Part shown: positions 1 through 9,500 of the stretch, in pieces
How positions within the stretch are numbered: the first letter of the stretch is position 1
Layout of the letters: every line of letters begins with the position of its first letter
Assembly (NCBI RefSeq): GCF_003202155.1
Contig: NZ_QFLI01000004.1
Coordinates: forward strand, 1-64,000
DNA length: 64,000 nucleotides
Origin: Marinifilum breve
Lineage (GTDB): Bacteria; Bacteroidota; Bacteroidia; Bacteroidales; Marinifilaceae
Direction: 5' to 3'
Position numbers and translations under genes: made by a program
Notes under the pieces: model-generated
The model's database searches: none
The model's input: only the letters and a program-made list of their open reading frames with translations
What the model was told of the DNA's origin: nothing

Positions 1-832
1 CCAGACTAAAGTCCGTCACAGTTTGATCATCTGTATTATCCAGATAAGAACTCAAATCAACGGTACCCCCATCTTCCAGAGTCAGTACATTCCCAGACAA
101 GCTCAGGACCTGGTCATCCGTTCCCGAATTGTTCAGTGCGGAAAGATCTACCATCTTAGTATTCCCACCTTCAAGGGATAGCGTTAAAATATTGGTTGCA
201 GCATCCAGGCTAAAGTCGGTTACCGTTTGATCATCCGTTCCCTGATTATTCAGCGTGGAAAGATCTACAGTTTGCGTATTCCCATCTTCAAGGGATAGCG
301 TTAAAATATTGGTTGCAGCATTCAGGCTAAAGTCGGTTACCGTTTGATCATCACTATTGTCAAGATAGGCACTCAAGTCTACGGTTCCTCCATCTTCCAG
401 AGTCAATACATTCCCAGACAGACTCAGGGCCTGATCATCAGTATTATTCAAGAACCTACTCAAGTCAACATAATTTGAACGAGAGAGATATAAAATATTC
501 TCATCACTCAAATCCAAACTTTGTAATTCATCATAAAGATGATCATCTCCACTTGATTTAGAACCAACTATTGGCACCCAGGCACTACCATTAAAATAAT
601 AGAACCCATTCTCCAAATCCTTTTGAAAAACCAACAATCCTTTAACAGGATCTACTATACTGTTCCTTTCATCAAAAGTAAGCCTAGGAATAAGCACCCC
701 TTTCGCATTAGATTGTATCTCAAGAGCTGCACTATGATGAGGTGTAAATTGCTCTTTCCCAATCCCAACACTTTGCGCATAGATAAAAAACCACGAACAA
801 ACAAGAAATAAACTAAGGATAAGTTTTTTCAT
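1..832 (-). CDS. Secreted DDQ-repeat protein, N-terminal part (partial)
   Basis: The reading frame starts at ATG 832 and runs off the left edge (277 codons visible, no stop). A signal peptide (MKKLILSLFLVCSWFFIYAQ) is followed by a 65-residue module of the 'VGIG..AALEIQSNAKGVLIPRLTFDER...GFYYFNGSAWVPI' type, which heads many large secreted Bacteroidota proteins. From about residue 120 the protein is repetitive: a 29-residue unit (DDQxLSLSGNVLTLEDGGTV...) and a 39-residue unit (DDQTVTDFSLxAATNILTL...) occur in the order 29-39-39-29, giving a 107-residue super-repeat. It is probably an extracellular or surface beta-rich repeat protein. Function is not recognised. Total length and any C-terminal sorting domain lie outside the window. 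Confidence 0.8.
   Translation of the reverse strand, partial: MKKLILSLFLVCSWFFIYAQSVGIGKEQFTPHHSAALEIQSNAKGVLIPRLTFDERNSIVDPVKGLLVFQKDLENGFYYFNGSAWVPIVGSKSSGDDHLYDELQSLDLSDENILYLSRSNYVDLSRFLNNTDDQALSLSGNVLTLEDGGTVDLSAYLDNSDDQTVTDFSLNAATNILTLSLEDGNTQTVDLSTLNNQGTDDQTVTDFSLDAATNILTLSLEGGNTKMVDLSALNNSGTDDQVLSLSGNVLTLEDGGTVDLSSYLDNTDDQTVTDFSL
62..438 (-). repeat. Coding tandem repeats (117-bp unit in a 321-bp super-unit)
   Basis: Near-identical 117-bp segments (39 codons) start around 171 and 288. The flanking 'DGGTVDLS' segments around 70 and 391 are 321 bp (107 codons) apart. Spacings are multiples of three, so unit gain or loss keeps the reading frame. Confidence 0.8.
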
Positions 833-1418
833 AATAAATCATTTATATTAAACATCAAACTTTTGTTTCCTGCCACCCATCATTTTTTCAGGTCTTAACT
901 AATAGGTTGCCACAATAATTTACATGTCGATTAAAAACATCACCCACTACAACACACTGTATTAACAATAAAGAAAAGATACACGACCTCGATCCTAAGA
1001 ATTCACACCTCACTCATCTCAACACAGTACATTACAGAAAGTTAGACCACAAACATAAATCATCAATCGGGCTAAACTCTACTCCACAACGTCATCCGCT
1101 TCCCCTTGAGCGTCATTTCATACATATCCACATATGTCCATATTTAAAGCAGAAGGAGTAAAATACCTGCAACATAACAATCCCAGATACATTAGATGCC
1201 CTTTGGTGTCAAGTCTAACCTCAACTCCAAAGGGCATCTTACAAACTAAATCCTTGAACCATTGTCTTTATTGCTACTGGAAGCTCATCCATTTGAAAAT
1301 AAAAGACTATTAATGGAAAGAATCCCTAATCAAAACTCAAAGGTTGCCTTACAAACTAAATCAAGCTGATTCCTGAAAACAAAAGCAACAGAGATCTCAG
1401 AACGATGATTACTTTGCG
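833..1418. other. Gene-free stretch with short repeats
   Basis: No convincing coding frame. It holds a 13-bp inverted repeat (1194-1206 with 1227-1239, 20-nt loop) without a clear U-tract, and a 15-bp direct repeat (CTTACAAACTAAATC at 1238-1252 and 1348-1362) whose flanks are also similar. It presumably includes the promoter of the leftward gene ending at 832, but no clear TTG/TAnnTTTG pair was seen. Confidence 0.4.
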
Positions 1419-1453
1419 TGGGGTCGAAAGTTCGAATCTTCTCGCCCCGACTA
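1419..1453 (+). repeat. 3' tRNA-Pro-like fragment, probable attachment-site remnant
   Basis: The sequence reads as the 3' end of a tRNA: a T-arm with loop TTCGAAT, then CGCCCCG plus discriminator A. That acceptor strand would pair with 5' CGGGGCG, the unusual C1-G72 pair of bacterial tRNA-Pro. The matching 5' half is absent from the preceding 80 bases and the T-stem carries one A-C mismatch, so this is not an intact tRNA. Such 3' fragments are left at the far end of elements that integrate into tRNA genes. The orientation would put the element to the left, towards position 1. Confidence 0.55.
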
Positions 1454-1460
1454 GTAATAA

Positions 1461-1489
1461 AAAAGGGTTTCTTACACAGAAACCCTTTT
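1461..1489. terminator. Bidirectional hairpin terminator
   Basis: An 11-bp stem (1461-1471 with 1479-1489) and 7-nt loop, with T-rich tracts on both sides. It lies 8 bp after the tRNA fragment, where the terminator of the original tRNA would sit, and 19 bp after the stop of the leftward gene at 1508. Confidence 0.75.
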
Positions 1490-1507
1490 CTTTTGCACAA
1501 TTATTTT

Positions 1508-2389
1508 CTACAATCTTTCTTCCAAAAGCTTTTCTATTTCCAAAGGATGTAAATCAAAACCAATAATGATTCCATTCGCATCTATTAATAAGTTCTTCCC
1601 AACAGAGCCAAACTGTCCTCCCATGATTTGATCTCCGGTATCAAAAACATTCATCCAATGGAATTCATGTTTCTTCACCACCTTTAACCAATCCGCTTTT
1701 GCTTCCTCCATGGTTTTTATGTAGCCACGAACAGTATAATCCCAGCTCACTGCCAATATCTCAAATCCTTTGGCTTGGTATTTCTCATAAGCTCTTTTGA
1801 TCTGCTTCAGTTTCTTAATACAGGGACCACACTTTGATGCCCATGAGTCGACCCAAAGAATTTTTCCTCTCAAATCAGCTGTATTAATCTCTACTCCATT
1901 TTCATCCATAAGCTTAAAGTCTTTCAATTGACTACCTATAGCTGTATGTTGGATACTCTCCAGCCATTTCTCATAAAGATCACGACGAGCATTATTCAAA
2001 TTTTCCTCTTGTAAGAGCTTCTTTAAATCTTTGGGGCGAATGTGCTCCATCAACTCTAAAAACAAAGCCTCATCTTTATTCTTTATGGCTTGTTGTTTGA
2101 TCTCATCTATCAAATGATGCTTTTGAGAATATAGTTTTAGAATTTTACTTTTAAGCTTTTTATCCTTCTCTTGCTCTTTGTAATATTTCGATTCCAATTC
2201 CTTTATTTGATTTAGAATCTCCATTTTTTGATTCTTGAAATGCTCTAAGCTTTTTGAAGCTTCAGCAGATAGCTTCACATCATCTTTTGCCTTCCATATT
2301 TGCATGAACAAATCTTCGGATTGTGCGAAAGAAGACAGGCTGCTCAGTAGCATGCACAGCAGAACTACATTTTGAACGATACCTCTCAT
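1508..2389 (-). CDS. TlpA-like thiol-disulfide oxidoreductase, periplasmic
   Basis: 293 residues with a signal peptide (cleavage near SSFAQ-S). A charged, probably coiled-coil helical segment (about residues 35-140) precedes a thioredoxin-fold domain (about 155-290) with a CGPC redox centre at Cys187/Cys190 in the context WASKCGPC. TlpA/ResA-family proteins are usually periplasmic and reduce or exchange disulfides on envelope proteins; the substrate here is unknown. It begins 4 bp after the stop of the upstream TlpA gene, so the two are probably co-transcribed at the 3' end of the SusCD locus. The usual DUF4369 N-terminus of Bacteroidota TlpA proteins is not obvious and is replaced by the helical region. 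Confidence 0.8.
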   Translation of the reverse strand: MRGIVQNVVLLCMLLSSLSSFAQSEDLFMQIWKAKDDVKLSAEASKSLEHFKNQKMEILNQIKELESKYYKEQEKDKKLKSKILKLYSQKHHLIDEIKQQAIKNKDEALFLELMEHIRPKDLKKLLQEENLNNARRDLYEKWLESIQHTAIGSQLKDFKLMDENGVEINTADLRGKILWVDSWASKCGPCIKKLKQIKRAYEKYQAKGFEILAVSWDYTVRGYIKTMEEAKADWLKVVKKHEFHWMNVFDTGDQIMGGQFGSVGKNLLIDANGIIIGFDLHPLEIEKLLEERL

Positions 2390-2393
2390 ATTC

Positions 2394-3554
2394 TTATAAT
2401 TTTAAGTTTTCTTTGATGGTTTCTTCCAATGCTTCTCCACGTTCAATGGCTAGAATATCTCCTTTAGGACCAATCAACAATACGTATGGAATACCTCTTA
2501 CAAAATAAGATGCTGCCACATCGCCATTTTTATCATGCAATTGCAGATAAGGCATGTTTAATTTTTTCATTGCCTTTTTCCACGCATTAGGATCCTGATC
2601 TGTTGAAATCGCTAACATTTCCAATCCTTTTGCATGATATTTTCCATACAGCTCCTTCATGAATGGCATTTCCTTTTTGCATGGTCCACACCATGATGCC
2701 CAAAAGTCAATCACCAAATACTTTCCTTTAAAATCAGATAAGCTGTGCTCATTCCCTGTAGCATCTTTCAATGTAAATGCAGGAGCTTTATCGCCTACTG
2801 ATAGCGATTTAGGAGCTGTCTGCTTTTTCATATAATCCAATACAGCAACAATTCTTTCATAAGCAGCTGTTTCTTTCACTGCAGGTTGAAACAACGCCCC
2901 AAGTGAATCCAGTTTTTCAACACCTACTTGTCCACCCCAATTGGCCAAAATCACAGCCATTTCTTCGCTATCCTTAAATTTCCCTGTCTTCTGAATTACT
3001 TCTTTGCGAACGGCATCCAACAAAGCATTTCCTTTGTTTGCATAAGCAATTTGCTCTTTTTCGCTTCTTCGTTCACCATCACTCTCTTTCAAACTTTGCT
3101 TGTTAAACTTGTCAAATTCAACAACGGCAGGTAAGTTTGCTTGCTTGAACTGCTCAACTTTATTCATGTGTTCATTCTCTACATTCGAGAAAAGCAATGA
3201 ATCGTAATGTGCCTTAATGCTTGTGCTTTTATCCATATAGAAATCTATGGCACAAGCTTCTTTCACCGGATACATGTAGGGATTTGAATACTTCGACGGA
3301 AAGTGCAATACATAGGAAGCATGCATCTTGTCCAAAGGCAATTCACCTTCCATCTTGAACTCTGGTGTTCTTGAATAAATGGTTTTAATGGGTTCGCTCG
3401 TTGTACGATCCAATAATATTACCGGTCCACGCAAATTGGTAATGTCCATTGAAATCGAATACTTAAAAGTATCTGTTTTTACTTCTTCTTTATGCTCTTT
3501 ACAGGATGTCATAAATATGCCTGACAATGCTGCAATCACTAGTAAGTTCTTCAT
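2394..3554 (-). CDS. TlpA-like lipoprotein with DUF4369-type N-terminus
   Basis: 386 residues. The lipoprotein signal (GIFMTSC) places Cys18 as the acylated residue. Residues about 30-240 resemble the DUF4369 domain that precedes thioredoxin domains in Bacteroidota (LDRTTSEPIKTIY...). The C-terminal thioredoxin domain (about 255-385) has WASWCGPCKKEMP with Cys289/Cys292 and the cis-Pro segment RGIPYVLLI. Role: membrane-tethered thiol-disulfide exchange in the periplasm; substrate unknown. It lies 6 bp downstream of the amidohydrolase gene and 4 bp upstream of a second TlpA-like gene, an operon-like arrangement. Confidence 0.85.
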   Translation of the reverse strand: MKNLLVIAALSGIFMTSCKEHKEEVKTDTFKYSISMDITNLRGPVILLDRTTSEPIKTIYSRTPEFKMEGELPLDKMHASYVLHFPSKYSNPYMYPVKEACAIDFYMDKSTSIKAHYDSLLFSNVENEHMNKVEQFKQANLPAVVEFDKFNKQSLKESDGERRSEKEQIAYANKGNALLDAVRKEVIQKTGKFKDSEEMAVILANWGGQVGVEKLDSLGALFQPAVKETAAYERIVAVLDYMKKQTAPKSLSVGDKAPAFTLKDATGNEHSLSDFKGKYLVIDFWASWCGPCKKEMPFMKELYGKYHAKGLEMLAISTDQDPNAWKKAMKKLNMPYLQLHDKNGDVAASYFVRGIPYVLLIGPKGDILAIERGEALEETIKENLKL

Positions 3555-3560
3555 CGTATC

Positions 3561-4802
3561 TTATTTTTTATAAATCACACCTTCCTTAATTACAGTGTGG
3601 ATGTCTTTTGTATTGGAGATATTTTCTAATGGATTGGAATTTAACAACAATAAATCTGCAATTTTGCCTTTTTCGATTGTCCCAATCTCGTTTTGCTTTT
3701 TAAAAGTTTCAGCAGCAATTACGGTTGCCGATCGCAATGCCTCATATGGCGTAAAATCACAATGCTTCACAAATGTTTCCAATTCATCGTGAATATAAGG
3801 TAAGGGCTGATCACCCAGATAATCGGTTCCAGCAGCTACTTTCACTCCCATTTTGTGGGCTTTCTTTGTAAAGATTGCTGCTTCTTTTAAGCCATTTACG
3901 GTTCCGTGATAACAGGTTGCATCCAGAATGACATTCTTCTCCTTCATTTTCTCGAACAGCCTATCCAGTTCAGGAAAATCAAACTTGAATTTGCCATAGT
4001 ACTTCCCATAATTATCGAACATACTCATTGACAAATCAGGACACTGCTCCCACTTCAGCATTTCGGCATGCGACATCACTTCCATTCCTGCATTTACCGC
4101 ATCCATAGGTTTAGCCGACATCACTGTAGCATGTCCCCAAACTCCCATTCCTTGCTTCTTTGCTTCCTGGGCTAATTCTCTTAATAAATCAGGATTAATG
4201 GCTGCATATAATTTTACACCACTAGCACCAGCATTCTTTGCTTTTGCCATGGCTTCCTGAACATTTGTTGTTTCATCAACAGCCTGCGTACAAGCATCAA
4301 AATCCTTGTCTTTTCTTTGCTCGTAATAAGATGGTCCGGCGAAGAAAGCCGAGTAGTAAATCTTAGGAGCTTCTATTTCAAATTTAGCGCTCTTTGCTTT
4401 TAATTTCTTTAGCATGTATCCTTTGCCCCCAACATCTCTTACACTTGTAATTCCTCCTCGCAACATCTTCTTCAAAAGATCTTCTGAATACATTCTAAGT
4501 GCCTCTTCACTTTCATGCTTTCCAGTGGTAACATGAACATGAGCATCAATCAGACCAGGCATTAAGTACTTGCCTTCTGCCTCAATAACTTCTGCACTTT
4601 TAGGAATTTTAATTCCCTCCTTGTAGCTGATTTTATGAATTTTTCCATTAACAATTAAAACACTTCCTTTTTGTGCTGGTTGATTCGACAGCATATCAAT
4701 AATGAATGCATTTTTTACACAGACTGCCCGTTTTTCTTCTTTCTCTGCCTTTACATTTAGGCACAGCAAAGCCATTAGAGCCAAAATTATACTTCTGGTC
4801 AT
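3561..4802 (-). CDS. Secreted metal-dependent amidohydrolase
   Basis: 413 residues with a signal peptide (cut near NVKA-E). It has the layout of imidazolonepropionase/prolidase-like amidohydrolases: an N-terminal beta segment, the HxH metal motif (His88, His90, in GLIDAHVHV), a lysine suited to carboxylation (Lys197 in GVKLYA), His224 (WGHAT), His245 (SHAEM), the metal Asp327 (GTDYLGD), and the terminal IEKGKIADLLLL segment. All expected metal ligands are present, so the enzyme should be active. Members hydrolyse cyclic amides or dipeptides; the substrate cannot be read here. Placement between a SusCD pair and two TlpA proteins suggests it acts on the imported compound in the periplasm. Confidence 0.8.
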   Translation of the reverse strand: MTRSIILALMALLCLNVKAEKEEKRAVCVKNAFIIDMLSNQPAQKGSVLIVNGKIHKISYKEGIKIPKSAEVIEAEGKYLMPGLIDAHVHVTTGKHESEEALRMYSEDLLKKMLRGGITSVRDVGGKGYMLKKLKAKSAKFEIEAPKIYYSAFFAGPSYYEQRKDKDFDACTQAVDETTNVQEAMAKAKNAGASGVKLYAAINPDLLRELAQEAKKQGMGVWGHATVMSAKPMDAVNAGMEVMSHAEMLKWEQCPDLSMSMFDNYGKYYGKFKFDFPELDRLFEKMKEKNVILDATCYHGTVNGLKEAAIFTKKAHKMGVKVAAGTDYLGDQPLPYIHDELETFVKHCDFTPYEALRSATVIAAETFKKQNEIGTIEKGKIADLLLLNSNPLENISNTKDIHTVIKEGVIYKK

Positions 4803-4864
4803 GATGAATTATTGTTTATTTTATGAGGAAATAATGGAGAGAATAATTCTCTCCATTCTAAACA

Positions 4865-5164
4865 CTAGTTATTCAAGTTTTTTTCTTTCTCTTTCATTTT
4901 CCAATAGTAATATTCCACCGAATCAGCTGAAACTTTTCTAGAATTTTTATTTTTTCTTACTATTGAAATATAAAAATTACCTTCACGCACCCACTTGGTC
5001 ATACTATCAATTTTAGCACGATCAGTTGTTAGAGTTCTAAGAATTGCATGATGATCTTTGTACGAATGTTCTTTAGTAAATTCCCTGGATTTATTTGTTT
5101 TACTCTCTTGACATGACAAAAGAGTAAAACAATATATTATAACTATGAATGTTAGTTTATTCAT
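4865..5164 (-). CDS. Small lipoprotein, unknown function
   Basis: 99 residues beginning MNKLTFIVIIYCFTLLSCQE, a clear lipoprotein signal with Cys18 as lipidation site. The mature part is short, highly charged (many Lys/Glu) and ends KMKEKEKNLNN. The start lies 2 bp after the stop of the SusD gene, so it is probably translated from the same mRNA and may accompany the SusCD complex. No family recognised. Confidence 0.65.
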   Translation of the reverse strand: MNKLTFIVIIYCFTLLSCQESKTNKSREFTKEHSYKDHHAILRTLTTDRAKIDSMTKWVREGNFYISIVRKNKNSRKVSADSVEYYYWKMKEKEKNLNN

Positions 5165-5166
5165 AA

Positions 5167-6558
5167 CTAGTACCCAGGATTCTGCTGAATTCCCGAACGG
5201 TCAATTTCCAATTTAGGAATTGGCAAGGCAAAGCGAGGACTGTCTGCAGTTAAACCTGAACCATCAGGTCTTGTGAATCCCATTTGCAGACGCTTTAAAT
5301 CTGTAAAACGGAATCCTTCAAAAGCCAACTCTCTGCGGCGCTCATTCATTACTTCAGTTAGCAAATCACCTGAGTAATCGCCAATGCCACGTGCATTTCT
5401 TAAGGCATTCAAATAAGTTTCAGCTTCTGATAAACCTTCACGTGCAGCCGATTCTGCAATAATCAAATACAATTCAGGAACACGAACCAATTTGATATCT
5501 ATGGCACCTGCATTATAGTTATCGTAATCCGCTGTTCTCATTCCAACATGCTTTTCAGGATAGTAATTTCCCGATCCCATTGGATCTGATTCAAAATAAA
5601 CATCGAAACGAATGTCATTCGTCTGATCGTACAGATTTAGTAAGTCATTCGACACATAATATGGGAAACTTGAATACAAAGGAATTGCAAACATGGCTGC
5701 ATTGGAACCATTATCCTTTTCATCGAATCTGATTCTGAAAATAATCTCATTGGAATCATCTTGTCTCCATTGATTTTCTAAAGCTGAAGCATCTGTATCT
5801 AAATCATATCTTGTATCCTTTAGCGCTTCTTTTGCAAACTTCATGGCATTTTCATAATTGCCTGTTTCGTGATACACACGAGCCAACAAAGCCTGAATGG
5901 CAGTTTTCGAAATTCGGTAAGAATTTACATCATTGGTTGCCATTTTTTCTGCAGCATTTAAATCATCCAATACATATTGAATCACCTCCTGAACCGTATT
6001 TCGTGGCTTTTTCACCAACAACTCATCAGTTTCCAAACGATAAGGTACTGCTAATGCATCAGTATTTACAGCATAAGCGGGAGCAAAAAATCGATACAAA
6101 TCGTAATGTATTAATGCTCTCTGTGCCAAAGCTTCGGCAACAAACTGATCCTTATTTCTCAAAGAACTATTCTGACCATACTTGATAATTGAATTGGCAT
6201 TGTTAATTGCCTCGTAAGCAAATTTCCAAAATCCCTCCAACTGAAACGATTGATAATCGTAATTCAAAGAATGAATATCAGCGTGAGTATTTTCAAATGT
6301 AAAGCCATAGGGACTTCCCGCAATGATGTCATCATTAATATTTTCCGGAATGGTATAAATACAGAAATTGTATCCCAAAAAATCTCCTTTCATGGCAGCA
6401 TATACACCATCCAAAGCAGTTCTGAAACCTGCTTCTGTTTCGAATAATGTTTCCGGTGCTACCTCATCTAAAGGTTGTTTCTCAATGAACTCATCCTCAC
6501 AGGCCGCGAATCCCACAAGCAAGAGTAATAAGTATGTATATTTTATAATATTTTTCAT
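5167..6558 (-). CDS. SusD/RagB-family substrate-binding lipoprotein
   Basis: 463 residues. Lipoprotein signal (LLVGFAAC, Cys20), then the typical N-terminal EDEFIEKQPLDEV, a helical TPR-like core (ALAQRALIHYDLYRFFAPAY) and the family's C-terminal hallmark RRRELAFEGFRFTDLKR ... LPIPKLEIDRSGIQQNPGY. SusD proteins form the surface lid over a SusC TonB-dependent channel and capture the ligand. It lies 11 bp downstream of the SusC partner. No glycoside hydrolase accompanies the locus, so the ligand need not be a glycan. Confidence 0.95.
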   Translation of the reverse strand: MKNIIKYTYLLLLLVGFAACEDEFIEKQPLDEVAPETLFETEAGFRTALDGVYAAMKGDFLGYNFCIYTIPENINDDIIAGSPYGFTFENTHADIHSLNYDYQSFQLEGFWKFAYEAINNANSIIKYGQNSSLRNKDQFVAEALAQRALIHYDLYRFFAPAYAVNTDALAVPYRLETDELLVKKPRNTVQEVIQYVLDDLNAAEKMATNDVNSYRISKTAIQALLARVYHETGNYENAMKFAKEALKDTRYDLDTDASALENQWRQDDSNEIIFRIRFDEKDNGSNAAMFAIPLYSSFPYYVSNDLLNLYDQTNDIRFDVYFESDPMGSGNYYPEKHVGMRTADYDNYNAGAIDIKLVRVPELYLIIAESAAREGLSEAETYLNALRNARGIGDYSGDLLTEVMNERRRELAFEGFRFTDLKRLQMGFTRPDGSGLTADSPRFALPIPKLEIDRSGIQQNPGY

Positions 6559-6569
6559 CTCCTTCTTAT

Positions 6570-9500
6570 TTAAAAATTAGCACTTATCCCAAAAGAATAT
6601 CCTCTTAACACTGTAGATGATAATCCTACACCACCCATTGTAGCATATTCAGGATCAATATAATCTACATCGGTAATGGTAAATAAGTTTTGAGCCTGTA
6701 CATAAAAACGTAGCTTGTCAATTCCCACTTTACTTGACAGACTATTATCCAGTGTATAACCAATGGTCAGGTTCTTTAGCTTCACATAGTCTGCATCCTG
6801 TAAAAATTGAGTAGAGTTTTGATAATCTGAATCAACTCGGCGTGTTAAAGGTTGCCAGTAATTCAATGCACGAACTGCCAATTGAGATTGATCTCCTGCT
6901 TGTTTCCAAGCATTGTTTACATCTTTGTGCTGATTCATCCATACATCATTTCTTAATTGATGATTGGCGCTATTCACCACATAATGGCCTCCTGCAAAAG
7001 AAATTAAAACAGAAGCATCGAAATTTTTGTAACGGAAAGTATTGGTAAAACCTCCAAAATACTTAGGGTTACCTGTTTTGTTGGTAACACGTCTTGAAGC
7101 TGTAATATCAGACTCGTTAGGAGTTCTAACGTTGGTTTGATACTCTATCAATAAATCATCAGCTCCTGTAGCATCTGGATTTACATACATGTTGTAACCA
7201 GTTTCAGGATTCACTCCTGCCCACTCTGCAAGATATAAAGATGCGATTGGGTTGCCTTTTTTATAGGCCACTGTACCTAATTCAATAATTCTATCATCTT
7301 CAATCAACTCTCTAATCTCACTCTTGTTGTACGAAAAGTTGAAATTGGTAGACCACATAAAATTCTTAGTAGAGAAATTGGTACTACGAATCGAAATTTC
7401 GTATCCCTTATTTCTAAAGTCACCAATATTAGAGGTCAAATTCTGGAATCCCGATTGCAATGGAATCTGAACATCATTGATCAAATCGTAGGTATCACGA
7501 ATGTAGAAATCTAAAGTTACATACAACTTGTTTCTCCAAAGGCCTACATCTAAACCAATATTTCTGTTCTTGTTCTTTTCCCAGGTAAGTTCAGGATTAT
7601 CGCCTCGATTCAAAGTCGCAACATCACTACCATCGTAAGACTCTCTAAAATCATATAAAGAAACCGAAGCAAAATCACCAATACGGTCGTTTCCTGAAGT
7701 ACCAATACTTCCTCTTAGTTTTAAGGTACTCAATGCACTTTTCTCCTTGTCAATATTCTTATGAATGTTCCATGAACCACCAAGAGCCCAGAAGTTTCCC
7801 CATTTGTGCTTGTCACCAAATCGAGATGAACCATCTCTACGTATGGATGCCGTAAAGTTGTAGGTATTTGCATAAGAATAGTTCAATCTGGTAAAATAAC
7901 TTACCCCACCCGATTCTGATTTACTCTCCTTCTGAGTATCAATATTTTTTGCTGAGTTGATAATTTGAACGGCATCGGAAAGAAATTCCTTGGCATGTCC
8001 ATAATAGCTATAGATTTCATTCTCGATAAACTCTGTTCCCATAACCACATTTACCGAATGCTGATCGAATTCCTTATCGATGCTAGCGGTTAAGGTTCCA
8101 GTAACATTATTGTTATCACCATTTGTAACGGTTAACTGTCCACCTTCAATAATAATTTTTTCGTAGTTATGTCCCTTAGAATGATTGTAGTTTCCTCCAA
8201 TATTACCATTCAAAGTCAACCAGTCAAGAGGTTTGTAAGTTAATCTTGCATTTCCCGTTACATTTCTACGTATCGATTTTATATCTGTATTATCACGTAT
8301 AAACAATGGGTTATAAGCCACCCCATAAGAATTTGTAGCATAACTAAGGTTTCGCAAAGGATCTCCATTTTCATCGTAAACCTCTTCCCATGGATTCAAC
8401 AGGAAGGCATTGGATACTGGACTACCCGTAACTCTTCTATCTTTATTGTTTACATTACCATAAGTACCAGAAAGACCAAGTGTTAAATTCTTAGCAATCT
8501 CAAAATCGAATTTTAAACTTGCTGTATATCTTTCGTAATTGCTCCCATAAATATTATCAACCTTATTGTATGATAATGAAGTGTAATAATTCATTTTCTC
8601 ATTACCTCCTGCAATAGAAAGATCATATTTTTGGTTCATCTCATTGTCAAGCATTAGGTTTGACCAATCAACATCGTTACCTGAAGCACGACGTTCTGCC
8701 AACAAAGCCTGTGCAGCAGCATCGTCTGTAGGGTATAATCCCAAAGACTCCTCATAAGACAATTTCTCAGAAGCATTCATGATATCATCTCGAAATGATT
8801 TATCTGGTCTTTTGGTACCAAAACTGGCATTAAATGATACCTGTGGTTTTGAATTTTTCTTTCCTCGTTTGGTATTGATAATGATTACACCATTTGATCC
8901 TCGAGAACCATAAATTGCTGTTGAAGCAGCATCTTTTAAAACACTAATTTCTTCTATGTCGCTAGAATTGATTGCAGACGAATTAAAACCATTTGGCATT
9001 TGTACACCATCAACAACTACCAAAGGAGAAACTTCCCCCGAAATGGAACCAATCCCTCTTAAAATAATATCAGGTGAAGAATCCGGATTCGAAAATGACT
9101 CCTCAACATACATCCCTGGTACAATACCAATTAATGCATCGGCATAGGAAACATTTTGTGTGTTTTTTAAAATTACAGGATCAACTTTGGTAGTAGCACC
9201 AGTTGATCTTTCCCTTGTAATGGTACCATAACCAATCACAACTACCTCTTCCAATCCTTCAGTATCCTGAAAAAGTTCAACATTAAGAACCAGCTGGCCT
9301 GTATAGTTTCTTTCCTGTGGCAACATCCCAACAAAAGAGAAAATCAACACTGCATTTTCATCTTCCACTTCCAAAGTATAATTACCATCAATATCGGTAG
9401 CAACACCTGTGCTGCTTCCTTTGATCACAACTGAAACCCCTGGCAAAGGAATCCCATCTTTATCGGTAACTTTACCTTTCAGTTCTTTCTTTTCCTGTTC

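Noticed and set aside
1375-1453. Intact tRNA gene
   Set aside because: Only the T-arm and 3' acceptor strand are present; no matching 5' acceptor strand, D-arm or anticodon loop, and the T-stem has a mismatch.
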